Shown here: positions 1 through 11,805 of the stretch, in pieces
Layout: each line of letters opens with the position of its first letter
Numbering within the stretch: the first letter of the stretch is position 1
Assembly: GCF_040807025.1 (NCBI RefSeq)
Contig: NC_090944.1
Coordinates: 110,174,238 to 110,238,237, forward strand
From: Struthio camelus
Lineage: Eukaryota > Chordata > Aves > Struthioniformes > Struthionidae
Direction: 5' to 3'
DNA: 64,000 bases
Translations under genes and position numbers: made by a program
Notes under the pieces: generated by a model
Seen by the model: the letters and a program-made list of their open reading frames with translations, nothing else
Told to the model about the DNA's origin: nothing
Databases searched by the model: none

Positions 1-248
1 AGCGCCGACATGTTGGGAGCCCCTGTCCCAAAGGCCGCCGCTGGGCCCGCCCTCCGCCGCCCACGTCAGAATGCCCCGGGGGGGGGCGGGAGGGCCCCGC
101 CCCCCAGCCGCTCAACCGCCGCTCCCGGCTCAGCCGGCCCGCGTCACTCCCCGCCTACTGGCTGGCGGCGCCATCGCTCACTCGGTCCCGTCCCCTTCCC
201 GGTGGCCGTTGGCCACCATCCCCGCTCGCGCTACTCCGGCGCAGCCTC

Positions 249-337
249 ATTGGTGGGTCCATTCGCCGCTCACCTGCCAGCCCCGCCCAAGAGCTGTCTC
301 TGATTGGGCATCAGGCCTCGGCTTTGGTAACTATTGG
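249..337 (-). promoter_or_regulatory. Cluster of three CCAAT boxes (NF-Y type)
   Basis: Exact ATTGG, which is CCAAT on the minus strand, occurs at 249-253, 303-307 and 333-337. The last two are 30 bp apart, close to three helical turns. NF-Y binds such boxes, and multiple boxes at about this spacing are known from cell-cycle and housekeeping promoters. Occupancy is inferred only. Confidence 0.6.
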
Positions 338-605
338 CTGCGGCCCTTGTTAATCAAGGCGCTCGCGCACGGAGCCTCTCTCCCTCCGCACTTCTCTAAT
401 CCGGCTTCGTAGCCTGGTCAGGATTGACGAGCGGCGCTGTCAGTGGGAGCTCTGGCCCCACCCCGCCACCACGTCCTCTCTTCCCCGGCGCGGGTCGCCT
501 GCAGGCCGTTGGCTTTCAGTGCTGTCAGTCTCACAGCCTGTCTCGCCCCGGCCACCGCTTCGCGAGAGGGGCGTCAGTCAGGCGGGGGGGGGGAGCCCTT
601 CTCTG

Positions 606-805
606 ATTGGCCGTCGAACCTGCCAGTTAAGCGGGGACGGTCGGCGCTCGGGAAGGGCGGACAGGCTGGGGGAAAGCCCGGCCCGCGCGGCGATTGGCCG
701 CTGGGCGGGTGGGAAAGGGGAAAGGGCGAGGGGCCTCCCTGGGCGGCTTTGGGGGGCGGTGGAAGTACCCGTATGCTCTCGGCGATGACATCACCGCCAG
801 CCAAT
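606..805. promoter_or_regulatory. Second CCAAT cluster with a CRE-like site
   Basis: ATTGG occurs at 606-610 (within CTGATTGG) and at 693-697, and CCAAT on the plus strand at 801-805. The octamer TGACATCA at 786-793 differs from the CREB/ATF consensus TGACGTCA by one base and lies seven bases before the plus-strand CCAAT. A further CCAAT is at 1345-1349, just outside the island. The arrangement resembles compound CRE plus NF-Y modules in other vertebrate promoters. Confidence 0.55.
703..733 (+). promoter_or_regulatory. Predicted G-quadruplex
   Basis: Six runs of three or four G are separated by loops of 1, 1, 3, 3 and 3 bases on the plus strand. This fits the standard G3+N1-7 rule with runs to spare. 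It sits between the CCAAT boxes at 693 and 801. Weaker G-rich stretches occur at 78-94, 808-831 and 868-889. Folding is predicted, not shown. Confidence 0.7.
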
Positions 806-1064
806 GAGGGAGAGCAGGGGGGGACGGGGGTGGAGCCGGCGGAGCCTTCGCCCCTCGCGCGCTGAATGGGGGAGGGGGGGGGGCGCGGGTAACGGACGTG
901 TGGCGGCAGCGGCCGGCTCCGGGGCGTTACGGGGGCCCTTCCCGGCGGCCGCCCGGGGAGGCGGCGAGGCCCGAGGGAGGCTCCTGGGGGGCCGCCGTGG
1001 TGCGGGGGTTCGGCGGGGGCTCGGCGGGGGGGGGGCCAGCACTGCGCCGGGGTCGCTGCCGTCG

Positions 1065-1077
1065 CACTTAAAAAGTG
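1065..1077 (+). promoter_or_regulatory. TATA-like palindromic element
   Basis: CACTTAAAAAGTG is an inverted repeat of five bases around AAA. Its TTAAAAA core is the only A/T-rich stretch in the GC-rich island and could act as a weak TATA box for rightward transcription starting near 1,095-1,100. CACTTAA also resembles an NK-homeodomain site. No suitable start codon follows: the ATG at 1198 opens a frame of only a few codons, so any exon here would be non-coding. Confidence 0.35.
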
Positions 1078-1840
1078 GCGTCGGCTAGGAGGGGGTGTCC
1101 GTTAGGCGCAGTTAACGTTCGGAACCGTCCGCTGCGGCGCCTCGGCTTCAACGAGAGCCGCTTCCCCTCGGAGGCTTTGCGGCGCTGGACGCCCCGTATG
1201 GGCTTGCCTACCCTTTAGCGTCTTTCTCACCCCCAAACAGAGCTTATCCCAAAGGTTTTTGCAGGATGACGTGTGAAATTCTGCGTGGTGCCTTGCAGTC
1301 CCCTCTTCCCACCTCTCGACACGTTATCCCTTCGGCTGCGCTTCCCAATGGGCAGGAGCTTGCTTGGGTTCGTCTCTCTGGACAGGGACCCCCACGCCTG
1401 TCTTACAGCAGTGCTGCTGCCTGAGGTTACACAATAAACTCTTTCCTGGTAAGCTTTCTGACAGAGAGGAGATGTCTTCACGTTATGTTTTCGAGTGCCT
1501 CGATTGTACTCTCTGTACCAATGGTGTAAAAATTCCTTCAGAATTGGGGACCCTTTATATTGAAGCATATTCTCCCTCCATATTACATGCATCAGTACAC
1601 TTTTACAAGACTTGAGATCATGGGATGAAGCACAGATTATATACCGTTTGTGTTTATCCCTCCAGCTTTTCTAGAGTATTTGCAAATGAGCTGGCCCTGG
1701 AAAAGACGGGAATGTTTCATTCTGGAGCTGGCGTTCTCTCCCACTCTTCCATGTAGGCACGCTCGGGGATTATTCTAGACTCTCTGCTCCAGGGTTAGGT
1801 CCACAATACCGAGAATCTTATGCAGCTTTTAGCCTTAATG

Positions 1841-1870
1841 TCATCATCATCATCACCATCACCACCATTC
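1841..1870. repeat. Short (CAT)n/(CAC)n microsatellite
   Basis: Four to five CAT units are followed by interrupted CAC/CAT units over about 30 bp. Confidence 0.8.
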
Positions 1871-2505
1871 ACATTTAAAAAATCACTGCACAGAGCCCTG
1901 GAGACACTTTGAGCTAAGCTAACCTATGCAACTACAGCTGCCAGCTAGAGCCCAAGCTTTGCTTTCTGTGGGTTCATGCGCGTCTACTATGCAATGAGAC
2001 GATGGGAAAGGTCACTCCAGTGTCATAATGTTGCTTCCCACAGCTCCCTGCCAGCTGATGGAGTTGATTGAGAATGAAACCTAGATTGCCTCAGCATAGA
2101 GACTTTTGAGCAAGCTCAGAAATGGTCAGAACACCAAGAGTGTGGTTAGCCCTCTGCTATAGAAAGCTTGTTCATGGGCAAGCTAATCTGAGTGCCCAGA
2201 CACAGATGCCAATCAACCTGGTTCACTTTTGCAGTGTCCACATGATCTACGCCTCAAGAAACTTTTATGTATCAAGCTAGTCCTTTTTTTTGCCTTTCCT
2301 TAGGCTTAGTTCTGGTAGTCCTTTAAATACAATTCATGTATTATTAAAGTGATGACACATCTGGCCAAAAATCGCTATGTCTTCTGATTGGCAAATGTAA
2401 AATTCATTCAACCTAGATAACTCTTGGACTGCATTTTGAAATAGCGCAGTTTTTATTTCAAGTGAATCACCAGGAATTTTAGGACAACCTGCCATTCCTG
2501 AAGAT

Positions 2506-2550
2506 AATGGTAAACCTTGCGCTGATTTCAGCAGGCACAGAACTGGACTA
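2506..2550. repeat. Possible relic of an ancient amniote repeat
   Basis: The order AATGGTAAA, then TGATTTCAGCAGG, then CAGAACTGG resembles a common sauropsid repeat whose core is a near-palindrome around CATTGACTTCAATG. The match is by eye and short, so it is tentative. Confidence 0.25.
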
Positions 2551-4679
2551 TAATTGTGCCAGGTCTCTGCACCCTCCACTTTACTTCTCGGCTGCCTACC
2601 ACGTAGATACCAGACGCAGCATTAGATAATTCTGCCCGGTGTGACCAAGGTATACTCAGCTGCAACTGACACTTCTATCTAATTTCCTGTAGCATCCATT
2701 CTTCCCACAGTGACTACTAAAGCAAAAATGCACAAAAATATCCAAGGACATCACAAGTTAATTTTTCAACTGTCATTCAAACGTTCTGACCCTGCTTTTT
2801 TGCTTACTTCTATATTCAACACCTTTGTTCTTATCCCCTTCATTCTGCCTTCAGCTCCAGCTGAACATTTTGCAAACATCACATTTATATCAACATTTAT
2901 ATCAGCATTAAAAAAAAAATAAAGTACATGATACTTCACATCATTCAGATGACTTATTACATCACCTCAATATCAGCAGGAACTTTACAGAATTGACTTC
3001 TCAAAGTAATGAATACTACCGTACATTAATTCTAATGTAATAAATTGCGTCCCCTAATGCTTTTCAAACATGACATGCTTAAATATTAGAGATTAACTAA
3101 AAATCTACACCACACACATGAATTCTCAACCGAGCTTAAACAGCACGTATCACTAGAAAATGTGAATATCTAGCTGGTTTATGCAGGCTAAAACTAAATG
3201 CTGTCATTGCTCAAGAGGTATGTGTGGCAAGAGGCAAGTATCACAGTGGCAGCACGGGCTGTGAGTGAAGTAATAAGTAGGTGAAGTCATGGTTGTATGT
3301 GGCAATGGGCAGTTAATGGCTAATCTAGGGATTTTGTGGTTGACCCCAGTTAAGCTTCATTTAAGGTTACTAAGGCAAGATATTTGTCTGTGAGACTACG
3401 TATATTGGATCAACAGTAATATGTGCATGCCTGAAAGTGTACACATATTTAAACACATACAGTGTCCATCAGATTGGTGATTAAAATAACTATGAACTAT
3501 AGAAATGTCAACTGAATCAACAGAACGGAAATAGGCTGTATAGGTTACAGGCTATTTGCAAACAACTTGTCTTTGATACTGGAGTTAACAGAAATGAAAG
3601 TGAGTTCTTACCATACAAAGTTTTTAAAATTCCCAGTTTTTCATATTCTCCTGTTATTGGTGAACAGACCTTTTCCTTTAGTAGTAGTTGTCAATGGATC
3701 TTCTCAAGAATTAAATTTGCTTCGTGCTCAAATCAATGAGCTGTAAAACAGATCTTGACAAAATATCAGTACCTATAGGAAGCTACTCAACCTGACAGCA
3801 TTTTTACATTGTTATGTCAACTTTTACCTCTGTTTTTTGAACGTAAAAAAAAAAAAACCCTTTGTGTCTGAAACATGTATCAGTCTAGTGTGTTAACTGG
3901 CCCCACACTGGTTTGACCACAAGCAGTAAGTGCTCCAGTTTCACAAGACAGAATTTTTAGACGCTGAGAATATTCATGGCATGTGAATATTTTTCATCTG
4001 CAAAGCAAATAAGCTCTTTCATTTTCAGCTGAGTAACTTCTCGTGGAAATTAATTCAGTAAACAACAGTAGTTAAGTTCTTCACCACTTCCCTGGGTAAC
4101 CTTCTAGATTACACCATCTTTGAAGAGAGGAAGGAAAGCGCCATAACGTAATAAGGTTGTCTTCATATTAAGAAATGAGTAACGAAAGTTTGGAAAGATT
4201 CACGTAATATTTGACCTTGGTTTTGCTCAGTAAGAGCAAGATTAAATTAAATGCTAATACAGCAACAGAGAATGGGAAGAATATGGGATGGCTAGCAAAG
4301 AAAAAGGCACAGATGGTGACAAAGATAAAAGCCGGGTAATATCAATATGCCAAAAAGAAGCAAATGAAATGTGGATATACTATTTCCAGTGTTCTGTGCT
4401 ACAAAATGGAGCAATTTCACAAAACGGTTCAGGACACTATCCTTATGATAACAGAAACATCATGGAGTTCCTAACTGGAATGCATACGTTAAGGGGAATT
4501 TGCTGTTTACAAAACATAGAAGCAAAAGCAGAGATGGATAGTAACATGCTGTGTTGAAGAAGGACTGCTCTGCACATAAAACATAGGGGATAAAGCAGGA
4601 CTTAATTCTGTTCTAAATTATTTTGGGAAAAGATGGTTACAGCTTTTCTTAAGAAGGGAGGGCTGTGAGATGGTCATAG

Positions 4680-6290
4680 ACTCTGCATGAAAGTGTTGGC
4701 TGTGTCTAGAAATGTCTATGTTATTAAAGAAATAGTACTACTGGGATACAAAGAATCAGTCAGTGAGATTTTAACTTCCTCATTAATAGTTTTGGGAATA
4801 CATGCTACTCATAATTGGGGCCAGATATTCTTAGAGGTGATAGTCAATAGATTTCTCTTCCAAACTGTCACTGAAGTGAAGTGAAGCTGCGTAAGAAGTG
4901 AGTTCTTTTGACAGTTCAAGAATATGCCCTAAAAGGAGCATAGATAGTAATCCTGGAGTAGGTGATCACAAGCTGTTTCATTAAAGGTAGGGGTGAATTT
5001 CAAAAGGGCTAACTTTGATAAATGACGGTACCCGGCAGTAAAATCGAGTGGTACGAAGAAGTCAGAAATGTGAATGTGGAACAAGCCTTAAGTTCCTTAA
5101 ATCTAACTGGATAATTCCTTTGGGATTCTGCATCTCAAACAAGGCCAAAAGGTTTATAGGAAGGAGCTTCAAGGTATAACTGGAAGAGAAGTGGTTTCAG
5201 CAGAGAGGTCAGACTTATAAGCAGAACAAAACAAAAAAAGGTCTGGTTATTCAAGAAGGGGAGGTCTTCAGCATCAGTGTAAGTGAGAAAGAAGGGAAAA
5301 TTTAGATAGAGGATCAGGCTGATTTAGACCTTCCAGACGATTTTTCAAAAAACAACATGTTATTATTTGGTTGTATACATAATCTTATAAGAAAAGGGAT
5401 GTTGCTTTCCGGTGAGGAAGGAGTAGGGATTAGAAATAGTCTACATTGCACTCTAAAACTAAATGCATATTTTCCCTCCGTTTTCAATAAGGATGATGAT
5501 GCTGAGCATGGGGTTAGAAGGTAGGATGGCTAGTAGCTAGGAGAGAAAGGAAATTGCTGGTATCACATTTAAGATGAAAGTAAAACACAGACTACAGACT
5601 CTAGGCAGAAGAAATGGATAGATAACGTCCATTCCAGAAGGCAAAAAAGAGTGTCCAGGGAAATCACTTGTCTCATAACAAATTTTTTTAAATAAGTGTA
5701 AGAGGAAATGATAAAGAGTAACATTTGCTTACAAAAGATGGCGCTTACCAGACTAGCTTTCTTTGAAAATATAATTCAGCTGCTGGATAAAGGAAGATGT
5801 GATGGAGATTAGCAGAGAGAGTAGTATCAGAGACTAACGTAGATGACGGAGTGCCTATAGAGGATAGGGCAGAATATAATGATCAGAGGGGAAGTATCTG
5901 TGTAAAGATAGTGGGGGTTTTTTAGAATTCTGCAAGATCAGTTTTGAGGTTAAACTTAACAGATGTTTTCGTTAATGATATTGATACAAAAAGGTGGTGG
6001 GAAATAAATGTGTTAATGACCCAGTAGTAGGACGTACCAACGGTAAAGAGAACTAGGAAACCATACACAGTTAAACTGATGGAGAAATGGAAATGCAGTT
6101 GCATTCAAGAGTATAAAAGCAAGGTCTTTGGGGAGTAATATCAAAAATTTCTTCTAATGACTTGGCGCTCATCAGTTCTAAAAGACTGAGAAGGACAGAA
6201 TATTCTGGTTGATCGCAGCATGATATGAAATGCCATTGAGTTTCAGCATTAAAAAGGCAAATGTAATCTCAAACATGGCTAGGCAACAGG
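4680..6290 (+). mobile_element. Ancient L3-like (CR1-clade) LINE relic
   Basis: This is a heavily decayed non-LTR retrotransposon in plus orientation. Several blocks follow the order expected for the second ORF of the L3/CR1 group. A GGTGATAGTCAATAGATTTC block near 4,838 and GTGATCACAAG near 4,962 are followed by AAAAGGGCTAACTTTGATAAA near 5,001. A TTTTCAATAAGGATGATGATGCTGA block lies near 5,482. A block near 5,766-5,805 recalls the segment before reverse transcriptase motif A, TTAATGATATTGATACAAAAA near 5,970 recalls the LINE 'INDL' segment, and a GTTGATCGCAGCATGA block lies near 6,208. Frames are destroyed throughout by indels and stops. Family assignment rests on remembered consensus features, so borders are uncertain by 100 bp or more. 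It is far older than the CR1 near 20 kb and has no coding capacity. Confidence 0.6.
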
Positions 6291-6316
6291 TTAAGTGCCT
6301 TCACATAGGCACTTAA
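6291..6316. repeat. Perfect 10-bp inverted repeat (hairpin)
   Basis: TTAAGTGCCT and its exact complement AGGCACTTAA flank the 6-base loop TCACAT. It lies directly at the end of the L3-like relic. The arm resembles the core of old palindromic amniote repeats. Confidence 0.8.
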
Positions 6317-6495
6317 TTGACAGCGTGGAGGTACCTATTTAGAGCTCCACACAGGCAGCCATGAGCCGGCTTCGAGATGTTACACACCAAAAGGGTTGGT
6401 ATACCATGATTATTTCTGCTGCCTTCATTTGAGCTTTGGCTACGCTGCTAAACTGGGTAGGGACAGACAGCCACAAGCTGTCAAGCCAGTTTATA

Positions 6496-6523
6496 ATTAA
6501 GCCATGACTTAGCATGGCTTAAT
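6496..6523. repeat. Perfect 11-bp inverted repeat (hairpin)
   Basis: ATTAAGCCATG and its exact complement CATGGCTTAAT flank the 6-base loop ACTTAG. It lies 180 bp after a hairpin with the same loop size. Confidence 0.8.
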
Positions 6524-9500
6524 AAGTTACTGCTCCACAGACAACCTGTAATAACTGCCTGTGTGCATGCTCTCTCAGCTTGTCCCAAGTACTGAAGTAA
6601 AATGTGTTAGTGTTAGTTTAAGCTACTATCTTCTGCCATAGAGTCCTAGCTGATAAGCAATTAGCTGACTTGATAACTCAATCACTTGTACTATAGCCAT
6701 ACTTTTCGTTTTTTGCTATTGTGAAGCTCAAAACTGAATGCAGTACTGGAGATAGCATGTGAGATAGATTAGAAGTGTTAGCGATGTTACCTTTTTGCTC
6801 TGAGATGTGCCTCCTTTTGCAGTTTAAATCTTTTTAAACTTTTTACTATGACGTTAGAATACAAATTTTTGATTAGGCTACTCTGTCATCTCTAATGTGC
6901 CTTCATCATTACTACTGCCCTGGTTTCCTCTTCACTGAGTACCTAGATTTTGGATTATTTTTTCTACCCTTTGAGTGAAGCTTTTAAAGAGCACTTAAAA
7001 TGCTTTAAGGTAGCTCAAAAGCTTAACCATAATCAAATATAATGGACTTACATTCTTATCATCCATTAAGCTTATGTTATAAAAGAAATCAATCAAGTTT
7101 GGATAGCAAGCTATTTTTTAGCAACATACACTTCTGGTTACAAAATCCTCTCAATCTTCAAACAGTGTTCTGTTGTTGTATAGATATGATGTTATATAGG
7201 AGTGATCATTCTAATGAAAAGTCAAAAAATAGGCATGAAGTTCAAAAGGAAAAAAATTCAAAATCTGAAGAGTTTATCATCAAAGTATGCAGCTTTTACC
7301 TTAGATATTTGTCTATGTTATTCCGTTGCTACTTTTTCCAGCCCACTTATACTTCCATTCTAAAAATGTTTATAATAGAAATCAAATGACAATGAGTGAA
7401 CGGATTCGTAACTGACCTCTGCAATATTCTCCTAATTTATAAGCAATTATCATTCCCATTAATTTACTATTTTATCCTTCTTTACTATAACTTGTGAGAA
7501 GTAGTTGCCTTGGAAAGTGGAAAGGATCACTTCATAAAATCAGTGACATTTTAAAAATACTTTCCCACATTTCCATTTGCTCCCTAGTTCTTCCCATCGT
7601 TGACAGAGAACAGCTTGAGAATTGCAGTGAGAGGTGGGACCACGGGGATTGCAACATGCTCTGTTCTCATCTACCGAAGGGTAAGAGAGGCTGCCTAGAA
7701 TGGGTCAACATACCAGGCATAAGCAATGTGATTTATATGTGTGTTTTCTATTATGTGAGGACATTTCTGTTGAGGGCATTCTGTTAAGATCAGCCTGCAG
7801 TTGTTAAACTGCAAGGAACATGACTCATAATCATGCTGAAGGGAAAAGCACAAGCAACCCAACTGCGCACAGTGTGAAGGGTTGCCCTAGCTAACACTTG
7901 AAACATTAATGAAGAGCAAAGCTGGTCTTGAGAAGTTTTTTTGAAAACACTAGGAAAAAAATTCCTTTCCTAACAGAAACTCCATGTGTATCCACTAGGC
8001 CACTGACCATTTTCCTCAAGAACTGAATTGCAGCAGGGGCTGTTGAGTAATTTATAGATTTATACAACTGATGAATACAGGTTTTAAGAAGTTAATTTCA
8101 AAAGTAGAAAGGAAAGGTGGCAAGAAAACAAACACACAAAGAAAAGTAAGCCTGCAGCAAGGGAAGGGCCTCTGTTTCTCAAATAACATCTTCTAACATC
8201 TGAGCTGTGCTCTCTGGTATCCAGCCCCAGTGGTGCACAACCTGGAAAAAGTGGCCCAGCAAGGCCGGAGCTGTCGACGTGACTGGTTGGGAACTCGCTA
8301 ATGGAAACAATTGGTGGTGACTCAGTTCAAGAGAGTCGGCAATAGCAAACCCATCTGGGAAGAACAACAGGCTGCATACCAGACTGGTGGGAAGTGAAGC
8401 TGGTAGGCATGGCTGGTCAGAGGGATAATGCCCAATCTGAACAGAGCCCCTCCCTGGACTGTTGCTAGAAAATAGGGTTCCTCCTTCTTTTTCTGCATTT
8501 CTATAACATGGTTTGACAGGTGCTATTCCTGGCCATCTAAGTGGCCCATGTCAGAAACTTTGTCATATTGTGTCCATTTCAGTTTTGAGACTGGAGTTGA
8601 GAGCTTTACCTTCTGCAGGCTAAACTCAGGTAGGTCCCCTGCGTTCTGTCTTGCAGTACTAGCAGTTCAAAGTTTAAAATTGTAATGAGAAAAAATGTGA
8701 TGGTGTAATGAATTTTCTATTCACAAAGAAAAGCAGAGCAGAATGTAGGTCACACTGCATGTTGTTATTTATCCAGGAAGTTTTTTTCAATTGATAGTCG
8801 AATTTTTTACAATTATATACTAACAGAAGGTAGAGTTGCTTTAAGGTAAGTGTGCTATATTTAGTTCTGAAAGTACTGTTAACTCTTTCATCACTTCATC
8901 TAGTTGTTAAATCTTTCCTCAAAGAGAAAACTTGTGTATTTCTTGCTCGCATATCCACATGAAGATTACTCATGACAAGGGTCTTGTTTTATACAAGCTA
9001 TTCTTCTGGCTTCTAGAAATTGTACTAGTGTCTGGACAGAAAAAAAAAAAACACTAAGATACATTCTCACCATGGTGACCTGCAAGAGACCTGTCACAAC
9101 AGAGGCTGCTGTTGCCACTACAATTTCCAGAACTCCTCCTGCTGCTTAAGAGAACGTCTGCTGCCCTTTGTTGCACTTAAAGCTCTGTAAGATCAGATTG
9201 CAGCTTTAAGACAATGTTCACACTTCACTGTACAGCTGTATTGGAGAAAATAAGACGTTCAGAATATGCCAACCATAACAAGAGCCTCAACATTAAACAT
9301 GCTGTGTACTTCCTTTGAGGTGCTGAGTGCTCTGACTTCCTCCTGTTTTAGCAAAGGGAAATGAGCATCAAGATCCGCATCTATGGGTTCAGCTCTGCTC
9401 AAGCCATAGTGCCGCTAGGCTCAGTAAAAGTACAATCCATGTAAGAGGTAGAGGATTGATCTCCCAAAGGAATAAAAATCTCGTGGTGTTTTTGAAACAC

Positions 9501-11805
9501 AGAAATAAATTAGTATTTCCAGTTATCAAACAGAAAATATGAAATAAAAAATAGGCATGTTGTTTCTCTGAACATTTAACAGTGTGAACGCCATTCCCAC
9601 GCTCCAGGAAAGAGGTGCTAATAAAGACACACATATTGCAAAGATGCCTTTGCACTCATAAGAGAACAACTATGTTGGTGAAATATATAAAGCATACCCT
9701 TTTAACAGGCTATCTGTTACCCAACTAAATAAGTGTATTTTAAATAATTAGAAAAGAGGTGCTAATTTCGAAGAGAATCTGAAGCTAGTGACAAGAGGAC
9801 TTTGGCTTTTAAATACATATGTTCAGCTCAGGAAAAATGAGCACTGTCTATTTCTTGAATTTTCCACTCTGCAGTACAAGCGTGAAACAAAAACAGCATG
9901 GTCTTTTTGGTGCAAGGAAGAGGTCCCCATGACAAGAGTTGACATTTTAAAAGCAATATTAGCTGGAAGTGAAAGAAGTCCCAAAAGATCTGTGATTAGC
10001 CTAGTCAGTATCAAAAGACAACTCTGAGAGAAACTGCTGGCATATCTATAATTAACTTCGGGCAAGGGAATTAGAGTCAGAAGTTACTGTGATAGTTTAA
10101 GCCCCTAAAAATGATAAAGTGAGGAAATAAGAGAAAGGAAAATTATTTGAAAAAAGTGCTCCAAATTTTAAACTCTGATCGTCTGTATTAGTGACATCTC
10201 ATGTGCGAACTCTATATAAAGCCATCCATTTTTTGCCAGCTGTGAGGCTGGGAACCGATATAAGGTTGATATTTTTATTGTATATAATTTAGAAGATCTT
10301 TAAAAGCCATGAAAGAAAGTTTCATAATAGAAGTTACGCTGTCTGGGAAACGAAGACCCAGATCAAATTATAATTCAACTGACTTTCTAAGCAGGAAGGT
10401 AAATCTAAATTTGGAAACCGGTGTGTCAAAGGATCATTGCATATCAGAGATGATTCAGTTTTAGACAAACTTAAACAGTTTTCATTTGCATTCATATAAA
10501 TAGCTCAGGTTGAATCAAAACTACCATAAAATGTATTAAAACTTTTTCTAAATTGAAGGAAGCAAGGGAAGGGAATAGTCCAAAGAAATGTTCTGAAGAT
10601 TATCCTCCCTCGCAATGAGGGAAGAAGTCCCAAGAGCAGTACAGCCTGAAGTGCAGTTATACTGTCTTCTTGGCTCCCACAGGAAAGATATGCCTCAGAG
10701 AAATCTTAAGCGACCACTAGAACAAGAGATGCTAGGTTCGTTTTGAAATTATATTTTCTTGTTTCTGTGCTTCTTGTTTGTGTGTTTGTTGGGTTTGTTT
10801 CCATTTTGTAATCAGGTGCTTAACCCTTGTTTTGCTAGTATAATCCTTTTTTTCTTGTTTAGGTTTGCCTAATAATAGTGATTTCAGGTAAATATGGCAA
10901 GCATGAGACACATTTTTTTCTGTGGAAGCAACAAATCCAAATAAATGGCATGGCATGCAAACCTTTAGGATACCCATAACTTGGGAAAAATTTGGAAAAC
11001 CAAGGTGTTTCTTCACAAATATCAAGAGTCAGTGTTAGAGTCTGGAGAAAAGTCTGCCCAGTCAGGCATTTATAGAGCCCATGAGATTGGATAGTTGCAT
11101 TTACCCAACTCAGATTAAATCTTTTGGAGGTTACACAGTTACTGGCATGATGGAGGAAGCAACGCGTATTGCACGGAAGGGGGCCAGAGGCAGCAGGACA
11201 CGGGGAAATCCAGGACAGTCCAGTGAGAGCATCGCAGGGAGTGGCACAGAGTGGGACAGCCAGCATAAGACAAGTGAATGTCTTCCATCTAGAAGAAGAT
11301 TCAAGAAATGCGTATATTACTTTCCATTGCAAAAGGCTGTGAGAACAGCAATATACTCAGAGCTTGGAAAGAAAGAAGGAAAACGGACACTTAAGCGCAC
11401 CACTATGCGACGGTGTTTCATGGTAACAGGTTCAATGTTTTAATGAAGTGGTTGAAAAAGTTAAGAGAGGCTCCACAACTGAAGCGTAGTAAGTGCAGAG
11501 GTAAATACTCAGTGGGCATTTCCAAGCAGAGTGCTGGCACTGCTGTATCACAAGAGGATACTTAAAACAGAATACCAGCAGAATGTAAGCTATAGGGATA
11601 AAGAAAACCTCAGTATCAATATATTCAGATAGATAGGTACCTTTGGATATAGGCTTCATGGTGGCATATATTTATCTAAGACAGGCTAATGTTAGCTGAA
11701 ACTGATTGTAAACCACTTATTTTCATTGCTAGATGGGGCTTGGGAATTTTCACTCCTTGAGAAAACGGGTTATTTTTTTCAATTGCTACCACATCACAAT
11801 TACAA

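Larger units (their letters stand above)
1..1200. promoter_or_regulatory. CpG island, probable promoter and first-exon region
   Basis: The first 1.2 kb is extremely rich in G, C and CpG, whereas the remaining 62 kb is AT-rich. It holds at least six exact CCAAT boxes, several G runs, GC boxes and a TATA-like element near 1,069, all usual in CpG-island promoters of vertebrate genes. No convincing coding exon is visible: the open frames here are long only because stop codons are rare in GC-rich DNA, and their translations are low-complexity Pro/Arg/Gly/Ala. The promoter could serve a gene to the left (minus strand), a gene with a non-coding first exon reading to the right, or both. Five of the six CCAAT boxes inside the island read CCAAT on the minus strand, which is compatible with leftward or bidirectional transcription. 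The gene cannot be identified from this window. Confidence 0.85.
1201..4679. other. Non-coding AT-rich stretch beside the CpG island
   Basis: No open frame here has a recognisable domain; the longest, 121 codons on the minus strand (1227-1592), lies at the island edge and looks like chance. A short CATC/CACC microsatellite is present near 1,841. A faint amniote-repeat-like piece near 2,506-2,550 is listed separately. The stretch is either a first intron or intergenic DNA. Confidence 0.7.

Noticed and set aside
10..1088. Overlapping open frames of 60-140 codons on both strands of the CpG island
   Set aside because: Stops are rare in GC-rich DNA. The translations are low-complexity Pro/Arg/Gly/Ala, and neither a conserved domain nor a good splice context supports them.
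1412..1448. Possible small exon between TCTTACAG and CTG|GTAAGC
   Set aside because: The acceptor lacks a good pyrimidine tract and nothing else supports an exon. The donor alone is common by chance.
1227..1592. 121-codon open frame on the minus strand
   Set aside because: No recognisable family and no upstream coding context; it overlaps the GC-to-AT transition. Treated as chance.
10859..11332. 157-codon open frame on the minus strand
   Set aside because: It is the longest non-repeat frame outside the CpG island, but it shows no domain, no coding-like codon pattern and no exon borders.
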